Below, piece by piece: positions 42,890 to 53,983 of a DNA stretch of 64,000 nucleotides; position 1 is the first letter of the stretch; every line of letters starts with the position of its first letter. The notes beneath the pieces are model-generated. The model saw only the letters and a program-made list of their open reading frames with translations, was not told the origin of the DNA and did not search any database. Origin of the DNA: Paramyrothecium sp. XJ0827 (lineage: Eukaryota; Ascomycota; Sordariomycetes; Hypocreales; Stachybotryaceae); contig JAJFPB010000006.1 in NCBI GenBank assembly GCA_020881915.1, forward strand, positions 496,001 through 560,000. The letters are read 5' to 3'. Made by a program: the position numbers and the translations under genes.

Positions 42890-43935
42890 GAAGCGAGTAT
42901 ATGAAAGTGGATGCTTGAGACTTGAATGATACCGCTCTATCGAACAGTCTATTACTATCAAACTTGGTTCCTCCCCTTGACCATCCCAGCTACGGTCAGC
43001 ATCTCACCCAGTAAGACATCAAGGAGCTGTTCAAACCAAATGAAGACATGTTCAAGCTTGTTACTCAATGGCTATCGGAAATTGACGTCACTCCTTCTGA
43101 TTACAGTGCCGCAAAGGACTAGATCATGGTCCCGTTTTCGGTGAGCACCGTCGAGGGCCTATTAGACACCGAGTACCATGCTTTTGAGCATAAGAATGGC
43201 AATCGTGTTCTCCGCACGTCACAATGGTCGCTTCCAGTCCACCTGTATGACCACATTGAGACAATTCGACCTCTAACGTCCATCTTCCATGACTAAAGGG
43301 GATGAGCTGAGCAGGGTACGCAACGCTAGCTTGGTCACGCCGCAATTTTTTGAGTTTTTGTACAAAACCAAAGGCTATAATCTGCAATCTGCTGGAAAGA
43401 AAAAGATTGGATTTGCTATTTATTTGGGGGAGCGCCCTATTCGAACGCAGCTGGGCCTTTTTCAAGTTAAATTTCGCCCGTTTGCTGTGTCAGTTGCACA
43501 TAAGTTCAAGCAACTCGTGATCGCAAATGGCCCGGGCGACGGTCCCATTGCAACACCTTGCTGCCAAGAGGCTAACTTGGATGTTCAGGCCATTTCTGGA
43601 ATCAACTGGGATGCTCCCATCTCTAGTTTCTCTGCGGGAGGAAGGTAAGCATAACCTCCCTGTTTGCTCTGCTTTACTTGAGATTATCCTTGTGTCTAAT
43701 CTTCTTCCAGCCCGCCTTTGAACCCCAGTGCCTCAACGCCTGATAACACAAACGAGCCCTAAATCGTGTCGGTAAACTGGCCACTGAGTCAGAAGTCGTT
43801 TCCCCAGGTCTTGTCCACATCGTATGGTGATGATGAGCAGAGCGTACCCGATCTCATGCTCAGCGCGTTTGCAAGCAGCTCGCGGCCGTCGGTGCTCGAC
43901 GACAGATTTTGAGATTTTCAATGGTAGGCTCCACA
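42890..43935 (+). pseudogene. Sedolisin (tripeptidyl-peptidase, S53) relic
   Basis: The activation prodomain reads PSYGQHLTQ, stop, DIKELFKPNEDMFKLVTQWL, then DVTPSDYSAAKD, stop, VPFSVSTVEGLLDTEYHAFE and TSQWSLPVHLYDHIETI. The start of the catalytic domain follows as SLVTPQFFEFLYKTKGYN, KKKIGFAIYLGERPI, and ISGINWDAPISSFSAGG; after an intron-like GTAAGC...TTCCAG come SASTPDNTNEP, stop, and STSYGDDEQSVP, then AQRVCKQLAAVGAR out of frame. There are at least four stops or frame changes, and the serine active-site region is missing. The gene is dead. Living relatives are secreted acid proteases that release tripeptides. No intact copy is in the window. Confidence 0.88.
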
Positions 43936-44359
43936 TGACCATTTCGCTTACATGCGCTGACTGAGCGCAGAATTAAGACATCCCCGTCTAGCATAAATCA
44001 GTTAACAGATACCATGAACAGGTCAAACATGGGCCTAGACTTTGAACAGGCAAACCTCCACCGGTGTATGCCCAGGAACTCGCATCAATGTGCGAACATC
44101 AACCCTAATGCTGGCAAGCGCACAGACTGCATTGAATGTCTGAAGGTAGTTTTATTGTGTAAGAGAGCTAGCTAGCTACGACGATCAGAGCTACAGCTAA
44201 ACCCCAGCATGACTGATTTGGTGGCATGACCAGCATCTGGCCATAATTATCTCGTGGTCCATAACAGCCCTAACGAATGTAAATGTCCTCAACCATCCTT
44301 TCCCCTGCTCTATCCCTCCACCCTGATATTTGTTCCGAACCCCAGGCGACAGATTGGCC
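43936..44359. other. Intergenic stretch
   Basis: No gene visible. It should hold the 3' end of the minus-strand secreted protein gene. Confidence 0.35.
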
Positions 44360-44918
44360 TTACTGGCACTTGAACGAGGAGATCTTGTTATCGCCTCCAC
44401 CCAGGGAAGGGTTGTTCCAGTTTGTAAGGACAGAGAAGAGCTCGTTGGAGGCGTTGCAATCGCTTCCACTGTGTCATGTTCAACCGTTTGTTCTTTTACG
44501 TAAGAAAAATAAGAACTCACTCATAGAAGAAGCAGAAGACACCAGGGTCAAGCACAACGCGGAACGAGCTAACCTGGTTGTTCAGCCGGGCAGCGACCGG
44601 CCCTATGAAACGTTAGATTTGTGTACAAGTGATACCACGTTAAACAAGTAATTTTGCATTCGCATGGGATAGAAAGGGGGGAAGAAAAACATTTGTGTGG
44701 GCAGTAGCTTAACCTCAATGTCGCCAGGGGTGCGACATCAAAAAAGGGGCAGCGGGCGGAGAAATTTACGTACAGCATCTGCCGTCAGCCACGGTAGTGA
44801 ACTGCTGACCGGTTCCGCCAAAGTTAGGCTCAGGGTAGATTCCAATCACAGCGTTGGCCGCGGTCACACCGCTGGTGACAAGGCCAAGAGTGATAACGGC
44901 GATCTCAGTAGGACGCAT
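44360..44918 (-). CDS. Small secreted protein resembling beta/gamma-crystallin folds, three exons
   Basis: Exons on the minus strand are 44918-44774, 44602-44521 and 44468-44360; introns of 171 nt (GTACGT...CATAG) and 52 nt (GTGAGT...CACAG) agree in phase and give 111 residues. A signal peptide (MRPTEIAVITLGLVTSGVTA) is followed by a mature domain of about 90 residues: VIGIYPEPNFGGTGQQFTTV, DGRCWPVAARLNNQVSSFRV, GVFCFFYDGSDCNASNELFS and GGGDNKISSFKCQ. The YxEPNFGG start, the repeated N-x-(V/I)-SSF pattern and four cysteines suggest a crystallin-like or killer-toxin-like beta-sandwich, as in several fungal secreted proteins. No function is proven. It has a TATA box. The agreement of three exons and a signal peptide makes the model convincing, although no long open frame marks it. 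Confidence 0.8.
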
Positions 44919-45028
44919 GGTTGCGAGATGAAAGATAATGTTTGGTAGTGTTGGGATTGTTGAGTATTCTTGTGAGCTGAGGTGTTGATGGATGAATTGA
45001 AAGTGAAATTGAGGGCGATGGCTGGGAG

Positions 45029-45036
45029 TTTATATA
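45029..45036 (-). promoter_or_regulatory. TATA box of the crystallin-like gene
   Basis: On the minus strand TATATAAA lies about 110 bases upstream of the ATG at 44918. Confidence 0.5.
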
Positions 45037-48000
45037 ATGTCGACCTTGCTTAGTCTGTGACTTGATTGACAGAAGGCCGTCGCCTCCATGGCCGTAACAG
45101 CCCCCCCACATGTGTGATCACAGTACAGGAAGCCACACACCCACATGATGCTGGTGAGACCAAGTCTGGCCGGCGTCTTTACCTGAAAAGCAGGTAATTT
45201 TCGACGTGCGTGTCATGGTGGCGAACAGGGTACAGGGGGATTTGAGAACTTCCGTGGATTTGACCGAGTTGTTGACTTGGACGATGACAAACAACACCAA
45301 TCACTGTTACTTATGAATGGGAAATAATGGAGAAATGACCAATTTGGAATCTTTGCAGAAAGTTTCAATGCAAAGCTGCGTGATGTTAACCAGCATGATG
45401 TGATGATGCTGTTCTCGCTGGGTCTCGACTGCTCGACGGCGGATTCAGCCGACTCATTTCAGCAGCTACTTCAGGAGACCCACCACTAGAGAGTAGACAA
45501 GAGTGACACGAAGGTGACATCCATGGAATCACCGCCAATTGGACGTTCAGGCTCACCGCCGGCTTGTTGATCTTGGTTCTATTCGCATGGGTGAGGAGTC
45601 ATACGAGACCAGGTCCTGTCTCATTGGAAGGGTAAGATTATGCAGCTATGCCTGGACTTTACTGACATGATCCCAGAAGCTTCATCGGTATCCCACAGCT
45701 CGGTCAGAAGCTCGGACTTGGCAGAGGATGATCACAGGTCCGTCTGCTGGAATTTGAAGGACACTTGGATCGAAATTGCTTTGGGGAAATAGGGGCTATG
45801 CCTGGTTGTATTTTACAAGGGAAGAAGAAGAGGTAGACGAGCTGTTAATGGTAAGACCGAAAGGGTTTTTTTCAATGGTGACTACAAACCTTAGGTCCCT
45901 TGAAATGAATTCAGCGTCCCGCGAGATGGTTGAAGGCTTCAATGCTCGAAGTCGACGACGATCCTGGCAATGCATGCTCAGAGATTGGGGAGACTAGTGG
46001 CAAGACATCCCACCGGGAATGGAATCTACTTCTTGCCGTCCTGCTCGAGGCAACATTGCCTGTTCCAGAGCCTGTGACAAGTGTCATGTAGCATGGTTCC
46101 GTGATGCACATGGATGCGTGTCGAGCACAGCCCGACGGATGGTTGTAATCTTGATGTCATGTCCGGCCTTAACCAGTAACAGACGAGAACCTTCTCCGAA
46201 CAAAAGTACTATGCATGGGTCAAATAACCGCCTGGCATGCTCTATGGAAGAGAAAGGTCAAGGCCCAGGGAAGCAAGGCATATTCTAAATGAGTCCAGGC
46301 CCAGGCAAGCACGGCATGTTCTGAATGATTCCTCACAAGGTACTCGCACGCAGCCAAGTTTTCTACTAGCATGAGTAACATAATTGGCTCCCTTCTTACT
46401 CACACTCGCACTCGCAGTCGAGGTGCTTGTTCCGTATCAAAGCACTAGAGTTGGATTGCATTGGCCGGGTCCTTGGTTGTCGTTGAAACTCATGCAGGTT
46501 GAGGCGTGGGGCTGAAGAAGGGGGCTAGTAATCTGACTGCAGGTAATTAAGTCTCTCATAGGCAGCCCCTGTGCCCCAGCAGCCTTGGTCGAGATTCTGC
46601 AAGCACAACTGCCAGGCCCCATTGCCGCGCACAATTGCCATCCGCCGCATGTTCGCCGCAACTTGGAAAGAAACGCACACAAATCATTCAAGGTGGAATC
46701 TTGATACTGTTGAGTCAGCTGGATTGTGTTCTGACTCATTATTACATACGTTCTGCCAACTTTGCTGAAAACGCACACAAATAATTTGAACACAAGTGGT
46801 TTTCTCGTGAGATATCGATTCAAACGGACCGTATATCTTGTTCATGCCTTGAAGACAGCCGTTGACGACTCTTTTTCATAAAATGGGTCTTTTGACAATG
46901 AACTGTGACACACAGTGTAGCCCTGGAACCCAAAAGAGAATTATTTCCCATTCTGGGAGGTCTTTCGCTTAGCCGCGCCTACATGGACAAGGGTGGCGCG
47001 TCATATTTCTCATTGGGACCCGCTACAAGCATAAATGGAATCAACAGATGGAATCGCCAGATTGCACCGAGATATTTCCTCAGAAAGAGTACGACCCATG
47101 AATTAATTTTAGAGGTCGAAGACCGCCTTTGCATGCTGGCGCAGCAAATCCTACGATGTGTAAGGAGCATGTCATGATGACTGAAGATTTGCGGCCCGCA
47201 CGGATTTTATCGTCGGCAACCGTCTTAGACATTGGTGCAGTAGTGGTTAAGCACACACGAGATCATTGCATCCTAGAATGTTAAACTCAACCGGTAATCC
47301 TGCATGGCTCAAATCTCAACAGGAAGAGCCAACTGATTCATCTCGTATTTCCGTTGAGCGAGGATTATGGATGCAGACCGTTTCTGATTTTGCCTGGTGA
47401 GGCCAGTGCGCATCACTACGACTGAGCAGTCTGAATTTTCGACATGCTACCGCAGGGTTGGCCGAAGGCAAGTTGAAGCCGAACAATGCGCAAAACCACC
47501 AGGACCGGTCTGGCGATGACGCTGGCTCAAGAATATTAGTTTGAAAGGTCTCCAAATATTGGATTGTGTACGAGATCTGCCACGTAGGAATGTCACAGGA
47601 AGATGTGCCTCAAAAACACCCCACCTACTCGACCTGTCAGTGGAGAAGGAATTATCTGATCAAAGCAAATTCTGAACTTGATGAAGAGACGAAGTGAAAT
47701 TCCATGCCTGACCTGCTAAGAGGAAGGTAATCTCCCTTCTCTATATACAAGAATCTATTAAGGACCTTAGATTAGCTTCCCTAACAACTCTAGGGTAGCT
47801 AAGCAAGTGCATTTCCTATCCACCCAATCACAATAGGCTGCTACTTAAATGACAAGTTCAGTATGTGCTAGCGGAGCGGCCATTTTCCTGGGGGGTTCTT
47901 TTGGGGGTATTATTTACCCTGAATCTTCTCCACCATTCTTCGTTCCCGGGTTTGTGACAAAAAATGTATAAGGAGCAGGTTTGAGATTTCCACCTCCTTT

Positions 48001-48694
48001 GATGGTCCTGATGTACTGCCATGCTTCACTCCATTGAATATCATATTGCGGATGCGTGGACGTGATAGGGAGTGCATGTCACACTAACAACCGCTACCAA
48101 CAGTCGAGTCCGAGTCGATATCTTGTCCGACTCCTCCACGTTATTTAACAACTAGATAAACTGTTAAGAAAACAAGCCACGAACGATCCGAAAGGGGAGT
48201 CTTGCGGCGATTTCTTTCCTTGGCTCGTGATCAATCTGATACTAGGTCTAATGCTTCCAAATGCATCCTGTTATTTCGAAGTCTTATTCATGTGCATAAA
48301 AGACAATTATGTATACAATCTCATCGGCCTCTCCACCGTGGCCATTACTACCTCATATAACACTTCGACACATTTCTAAATGCTCGTCTTAGACAGACTG
48401 TATTTTTGGACAAAATTACACTAACAATCGGGCTTTTAGTGGATTCTTCGCAACGGATTCTTAACCTCCGATGTGCGAAGCCCTCGGCTAACTTAGAATC
48501 CCACACTTACGACGGGGTGAGCCAATCAGCCTCTGGCGTAGCCCTAGAGCAACGTCATTACAGCGATGCTTTTACCCGGAGTGTCACCGTCCGTCTCTTT
48601 GAATACCACATTCCCTACTCCACAGCGAATTACCCAGCTTTGACGTCTGTCAGAATAGTGAGCGGTATTCCAGGTACTTGGCAGAGGGGCCAAG
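45037..48694. other. Long intergenic stretch without confident genes
   Basis: 3.6 kb with only short frames. Possible coding traces are 45,355-45,490 plus (containing HDVMMLFSLGLDCS), a hydrophobic start near 45,570 and a cysteine-rich 128-codon minus-strand frame at 46437-46823. None has a domain or consistent splicing. Bases 47,730-48,400 are AT-rich. The 3' part contains the promoter of the Zn2Cys6 regulator. Confidence 0.35.
46262..46333. repeat. 36-bp tandem duplication
   Basis: Two adjacent 36-base units start GGCCCAGG; they differ at a few positions (for example AAGGCATATTCTAAATG against ACGGCATGTTCTGAATG). It is in non-coding DNA. Confidence 0.75.
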
Positions 48695-51126
48695 ATGCCC
48701 TCCCCAGCTACCGGCCATGGGACTAGCAATAAAGTTCGTCAGAAACAGCAGATTTCGCCGGGTCATGGCATCGACCTCGTCGGACAAATTGTGGTTCGAG
48801 CCGACAAACCTGAGCACGGGCGACCCAAATCTTTGATGAAGGCATGCGTTGCATGTCGAGCAAAGAAGGTCCGTTGCGATGCCGCCAGACCTCGATGCGG
48901 AGCGTGTGTGACCCAAGACCGTGAGTGTCAATATAGAAAAACGACGCCACGCAAAAGGTATGACGAGCGCTGTGAGGCCTGAGTCAAAGCGGGGACAAAC
49001 TGGAGCCAGCGTGGTGAAGCCGCCTCTTGTATGATTTGAAGATGATCTAAACTTTACCACAGGCCGACTTTTGCGCAAATCGTCTCTTTACAGCAAGATC
49101 AGGCTGCTTTGAGAGCATTCATAGCGCAGCTCAAGCAGAGTACGTCGGAGGAGCGGGAGACACTTCTAGCATCTGCCGTCGATGACCAGGGAAAGGTAAA
49201 CGTTGCAGGGGCAGGTGGACAAGAAGAGGCTACTCCATCTTCATCACAATACCATGAACAGCAGAACCCCGAACATGATTTGAATGATGCCTCCAAGGAT
49301 TCCCCTCGCCGTTGCCAGCTCGCAGGGACTCCCGAGGCGCCACTTGACTCATCGGAGGACGAGATGGATATTACACTTTTCATTTCGGTGGATGATGCAG
49401 GGAAGCCGAGCAGTTTTGGCCCGTCCTCGGCACTGCACAACCCTTCCAAAAGTGACATAGGTCTCTCACCGTCACAGCGTTTGGCGACCATGGAAAACGC
49501 TCGCAATAGCCTCATTGCCAATGCTGCCCTGCAGAGACAGCTTGAGCATAATGTTATGCGCTCGCCGCTCATCGATGGAATCTCCGCTGAATTAGCGATG
49601 CATTTGCTGAATATTCATTGGGCGCGTCAACATCACACATTTCTATTGACATACCGTCCGGCGATTATGAAAGACCTGCAAAGGACCGGGGAGCCTAAAC
49701 ACCACTGTTCTGTCTTCATGTTGAATGCCATATTCGCCTGCGCTAGCAAGTTCTCGCCGCGCCCGGAATTAAGGGACAGACCCGACGATTCATTGTCCGC
49801 TGGTCGTCGCTTCTTTCGACGCTGTGATGATTTGCTCGCGAAGGACAACCTTCTCACTCGTCCTCACATCACAACCATTGTCGGTCTTCTCTTGCTAGGG
49901 TCAACATTCAATGCCAGGGGCGAGACATCAAAGGCGTGGTTGTACACTGGTTACGCGCTTCGCATGGTCTACGACCTCGGTCTCCATCTCGATCCCACTC
50001 ACACAACAGACAGCGCCGAGGAAATCGAAATAAAGCGTCGCGTCTTCTGGGGTGCTTTTGTCTGCGACAAACTGCAGAGCCTGTATCTTGGGAGACCCGT
50101 GGCCATTAATCTTCGCGACTCGCAGGTTTCGAGAAACCTCCTTGACACGTATGAAGAGAAGGAGGCGTTCATACCGCGACAGGTCTTAATAGCCTCATCG
50201 CCAGCTATGCCTGAAGGCACTGGAGATGTCATCTCACTGCACTCGGTATCTACTTTTCAGCAGCTATGCATGCTTGCCAAAATCATGACAACCATCATCA
50301 ACAGATTCTATGTCGTGGGCGCTACATTTTCGAATGCGCAGAACAGTCTACAGCAAGTGGATAACGCTCTTGAGAAGTGGCGGAAGAATCTCGCACCTGA
50401 GTTGGACTTCCAACCATGGCTGCCGAGCCCAGTATCGTCGCAGCCTCCCAACGTCATGGTTTTGCATAATCTTTACCACTCACTCATAATCTTGGTTCAC
50501 CGCCCTTTCATCTCCGATGGACATTTACGATCCACGACAGCTCCTGCACGATCTTGGGAGAAATGTACGGTCGCCGCCCGTTGTATCACCAGCATCGCAA
50601 TGTCGTACAAATCCACTTACACCTTGTCTGGGGCGCCTTACGTCTTGGGCTATACTATCTATGTGGCTTGCACTATTCATGTCCGCAACGCAGCTTCACA
50701 GGATCGTCATGCCGGTGATCACTTGGGACTACTCAGAGCAAGCCTGAATTGCTTGGATGATTTATGTGTGGCAAACCCGGGAGTCTCCAGACCAGCCAAC
50801 ATTATAAGACAACTCATCAGCGCCAACTCTCTCGATATCGAAGCTGGTAAGTTACTCCTACTTCTGACAACTCTTTGAAACCAAGCATTTAACCTTCACG
50901 GCTAGAATCAGCGCAACTAATTCAGCAACCTGTACTTAATTTTGACTTGGACGCTATCCTAGGCACGTTTCCATCAAATAGTGCTAGCAGTGCGGATTGC
51001 CTCATGCCGGCATATCGGATGGAATTGGACTATGATCTGCCGCTGGATCCTTTGTTTGGGCTCATGGATGGTCCGAATAATCCATTTGATCTTGAGACAA
51101 CCCCGTCACCCATTGTGGACGAATAG
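48695..51126 (+). CDS. Zn2Cys6 transcription factor with fungal-specific domain
   Basis: Three exons, 48695-48957, 49063-50846 and 50906-51126 (introns 105 and 59 nt, phases agreeing), give 755 residues. The binuclear zinc cluster is at about residues 50-78, CVACRAKKVRCDAARPRC then GACVTQDREC, all six cysteines correctly spaced. An acidic, low-complexity linker follows, with SSEDEMDITLF. The middle homology region (fungal_trans) spans about 250-500, with SKAWLYTGYALRMVYDLGLH and RRVFWGAFVCDKLQSLYLGR. The C-terminus, only visible after the second splice, is acidic (DYDLPLDPLFGLMDG) and may activate transcription. It is a nuclear regulator, first of three plus-strand genes leading toward the PKS-NRPS, so it may be the cluster regulator (inference). 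Confidence 0.93.
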
Positions 51127-51790
51127 ACTCAGAGCAAGATGAATTGCTAAACAGATCTACGCCGCCAAAGGCTTTTGTAGCTAAAAAGAGTGACTAGTCC
51201 GAGTTCCAAGGTGTTTCTGGAATTCCGGAAGTATCGAAACGATCAGTTCGTATGAGCAGCCGAAGAATTGATAACGTTGCGGTGCCATTGCTTGGACAAA
51301 TTTTCCGTGTTAGAGAGAATGACCTGCCGGAGCTGACAATCGGAGCCTGGACTCATCCTCCCTCTTCTTCCCATCCTCCCTCCTATTATTGGTCTAAGTC
51401 AGGTCAACAGTGCCTCGTCCTGGGATATTTCGTGCAGCATAACGGACCCCGGGATTCTACGAATATTATCGTCGGACACTCTAGGGCTAATCGAAGGAGG
51501 CACCGGGATATTCCGTCACTCCAGCTTGTCACGGTCTGACGTTAAAGGATGGAAGCTGCGCTAGCGTTAATTACCACACCAAAGCCCAGGCCCGGAGTTT
51601 TACTCTCCGAAATGCCATAACGCTTGCCGCTAAGGGGCTTTTTGATGGTGTTATTCTACCATTGGGACCGGACTTTGTATCCCCGGACATGCGATAACAC
51701 TGAGAATTTCGTACATAACCAGACCGATGATGCCAACTCCCCATCTTCTCGACTGTTCATTATTTAGCATGACAATTCAACCTTTCCAAC
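51127..51790. promoter_or_regulatory. Intergenic promoter region of the FAD dehydrogenase gene
   Basis: A 664-base gap on the same strand between regulator and flavoprotein. A 95-codon frame (51252-51539) has no domain. No clear palindrome for the regulator was identified by eye. Confidence 0.3.
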
Positions 51791-53401
51791 ATGTCCAATC
51801 TCCCAAGTGAGGTAGATGTGCTGGTCGTTGGCAGCGGTAACGCTGGCTTCGCTTCGGCCGTCTCTGCAGCTCAATCTGGCGCCAGAAAGGTTCTTCTGAT
51901 CGATAAGTGTCCCGAAGACTGGGCCGGCGGCAATACCTACTTCACGGCTGGCGCCTACCGCACAGCACATAGTGGACTCAAGGACCTTCTTCCCATTGTC
52001 AACAACGTCCCTCATGAGCAAGCGCAGAAAATTGACCTTGCCCAATATTCGGAAAAGGATTTCATGGGAGATCTGAACAAAGTGTGCATGGGACGATCCG
52101 ACCCGGAACTAGCCAAGATTCTCGTCGGTGACTCCAACTCTACTATCAAGTGGCTGGCGAGCAACGGCATTCGTTTTCAGCTGTCATTCAATCGCCAAGC
52201 TTACGAAGTGGATGGAAGAATCAAATTCTGGGGCGGACTTAGCCTTAAAACTGAGGACGGCGGCAAAAGCCTCATCGATGACTGGAGGGTGGCCGCCGAG
52301 AAACACGGGGTGAAAATATCCTGGTCAACTGCTTTGGCTGCCATTCGATCCGACGCAAACGACGGGAATACCCTTGTAACGGTCAATACCGGCAATAGAG
52401 ACCACATCATCTCTACCTCTGCAGTCATCTTAGCAGCTGGAGGCTTCGAGGCGAACGCGCAGATGCGAAGCCAGTTCTTGGGGCCAGGATGGGACCTTGC
52501 TATGGTTCGAGGGACCCCTTTCAACACTGGCGACGGTCTCAATATCGCAATTCAACAGCTTGGCGCACAAGCCGTGGGGCACTGGTCCGGCTGCCACTCC
52601 GTGGCTTGGGACGCCAATGCAGACCCTAATCTTGGCGACCGCATCGCCTCCAATGAGTATACAAAGTCCGGTTACCCGTTGGGTCTGATGCTTAATATTG
52701 ACGGCGAGCGATTTGTTGACGAGGGCATCGATCTGAGAAATTTCACCTACGCCAAGTTCGGTCGCGCTATTCTGCAACAGCCTGATCAACTTGCGTTCCA
52801 AGTTTGGGATGCTCGAACCAGGCCTTGGCTTAGAGCCGAGGAGTACCGCGAGGAGCGCGTTGAGCATATCAGCGCTCCATCAATTGAAGAACTGGTGGAT
52901 AAATGTGTCAGTCGCGGTTTGCGCAACCGAGACGCTTTTATTCAGACAATTCAAGAGTACAACGCTGCGGTTTTCGCCCATCGACAGGAGAATCCATCGG
53001 CGAAATGGGATCCAGCTGTAAAAGATGGTCTTTCAACTCGATCCTCGACCAAGCGACTGGCGCTAGAGAAGTCCAACTGGGCCCTCCCCTTCGATCAAGC
53101 ACCATACCTAGCTGTCAAGGTTACCTGTGGCATTACCTTCACTTTTGGCGGGCTCAAAGTTGTCCCCGAGACAGCACAGCTCGTCCGTGCATCGACAGGC
53201 CAGCCAATTCCAGGTATCTTTTGCGTAGGGGAAATGTTAGGAGGGCTCTTTTATTCCAACTATCCCGGCGGAAGTGGCTTGACGTCTGGTGCCGTTTTTG
53301 GTCGTAGAGCTGGAATGGCGGCTGCGGAGGTTGCGCAGGCCTCGCAAAGACAACGATCCGCCGCAATCTCTGGCTTTGTGCCTGAGTCAAGCAAGCTCTA
53401 G
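51791..53401 (+). CDS. FAD-dependent dehydrogenase, fumarate reductase/TcuA-like
   Basis: A single exon of 536 residues. The N-terminal FAD motif is VDVLVVGSGNAGFASAVSAA, followed by LLIDKCPEDWAGGNTYFTAG. The family motifs SAVILAAGGFEAN, GTPFNTGDGLNIAIQQLGA, and, near the end, PGIFCVGEMLGGLFYSNYPG and GSGLTSGAVFGRRAG close the FAD site. It belongs to the FAD_binding_2 group (fumarate reductase, ketosteroid dehydrogenase) and looks most like tricarballylate dehydrogenases (TcuA), which oxidise a C-C single bond to a double bond. The substrate here is unknown. No signal peptide or membrane segment is seen, so it is probably cytosolic. It lies between the regulator and the GMC oxidoreductase, all on one strand. 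Confidence 0.9.
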   Translation: MSNLPSEVDVLVVGSGNAGFASAVSAAQSGARKVLLIDKCPEDWAGGNTYFTAGAYRTAHSGLKDLLPIVNNVPHEQAQKIDLAQYSEKDFMGDLNKVCMGRSDPELAKILVGDSNSTIKWLASNGIRFQLSFNRQAYEVDGRIKFWGGLSLKTEDGGKSLIDDWRVAAEKHGVKISWSTALAAIRSDANDGNTLVTVNTGNRDHIISTSAVILAAGGFEANAQMRSQFLGPGWDLAMVRGTPFNTGDGLNIAIQQLGAQAVGHWSGCHSVAWDANADPNLGDRIASNEYTKSGYPLGLMLNIDGERFVDEGIDLRNFTYAKFGRAILQQPDQLAFQVWDARTRPWLRAEEYREERVEHISAPSIEELVDKCVSRGLRNRDAFIQTIQEYNAAVFAHRQENPSAKWDPAVKDGLSTRSSTKRLALEKSNWALPFDQAPYLAVKVTCGITFTFGGLKVVPETAQLVRASTGQPIPGIFCVGEMLGGLFYSNYPGGSGLTSGAVFGRRAGMAAAEVAQASQRQRSAAISGFVPESSKL

Positions 53402-53983
53402 TGCCCCGGTCATAGTTCAAAAGAGCTAGATGCCGGTATAAGCTATCATCCGTCACGATTCAAAAATAATTGGTGATTAAGAATGAGCGTGGTGCGACGT
53501 CATGAACAATGTTACATTCAGCCATCTATAGAGATAGCACGAAATGCCATGGCTGCCGGCTTCGGATGGTGGCCTGTATAATGGCTTTTATAACATATCT
53601 ATAATACACACTCTAAAGTAGCGTTCCCTCCCTTTAGTAGGTAAGGTGGAGGGTTGGACGCCAATCGATTCCAAAGATTCGCTGTCGCCATGCTGGACGA
53701 GTAGTGGAGGGCGAAACGAACTAGGGGCACTGGCGAAATGACCTTGTAAGCATTGGTTGCCGGCCGGAACCCCTGTTGTCACGGGCACGCACCCGAGTCC
53801 GTGAGTGCGGAGAAGAACCAATGAAATCGTTACTGTTTCCGACACCTTGCAGTCATAATGCCACTTGTGCGGGGACGAATGACTGCGAGCAGGAGCTGTC
53901 CCTCATCCTGAACACAACCCAAAGCTGCTGGCTATCTCCGGTAATCCAGTGTGGACTGTTAACAGTAGACCTAGCGAGACGAC
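53402..53983. promoter_or_regulatory. Promoter region of the GMC oxidoreductase gene
   Basis: A 582-base gap with no gene. A short frame on the minus strand (53588-53845) shows nothing. Confidence 0.3.

Noticed and set aside
42558..42961. Opposed frames before the sedolisin relic
   Set aside because: No similarity to the sedolisin signal peptide or prodomain; overlapping on both strands.
45590..45760. Hydrophobic start followed by a PGPV-like segment, considered as a P450 N-terminus
   Set aside because: Only one short motif fits and no other P450 motif (such as the heme-binding cysteine) follows.
46437..46823. Cysteine-containing minus-strand frame of 128 codons, considered as a secreted protein
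   Set aside because: The hydrophobic stretch is not at the N-terminus and no consistent splicing or family pattern was found.
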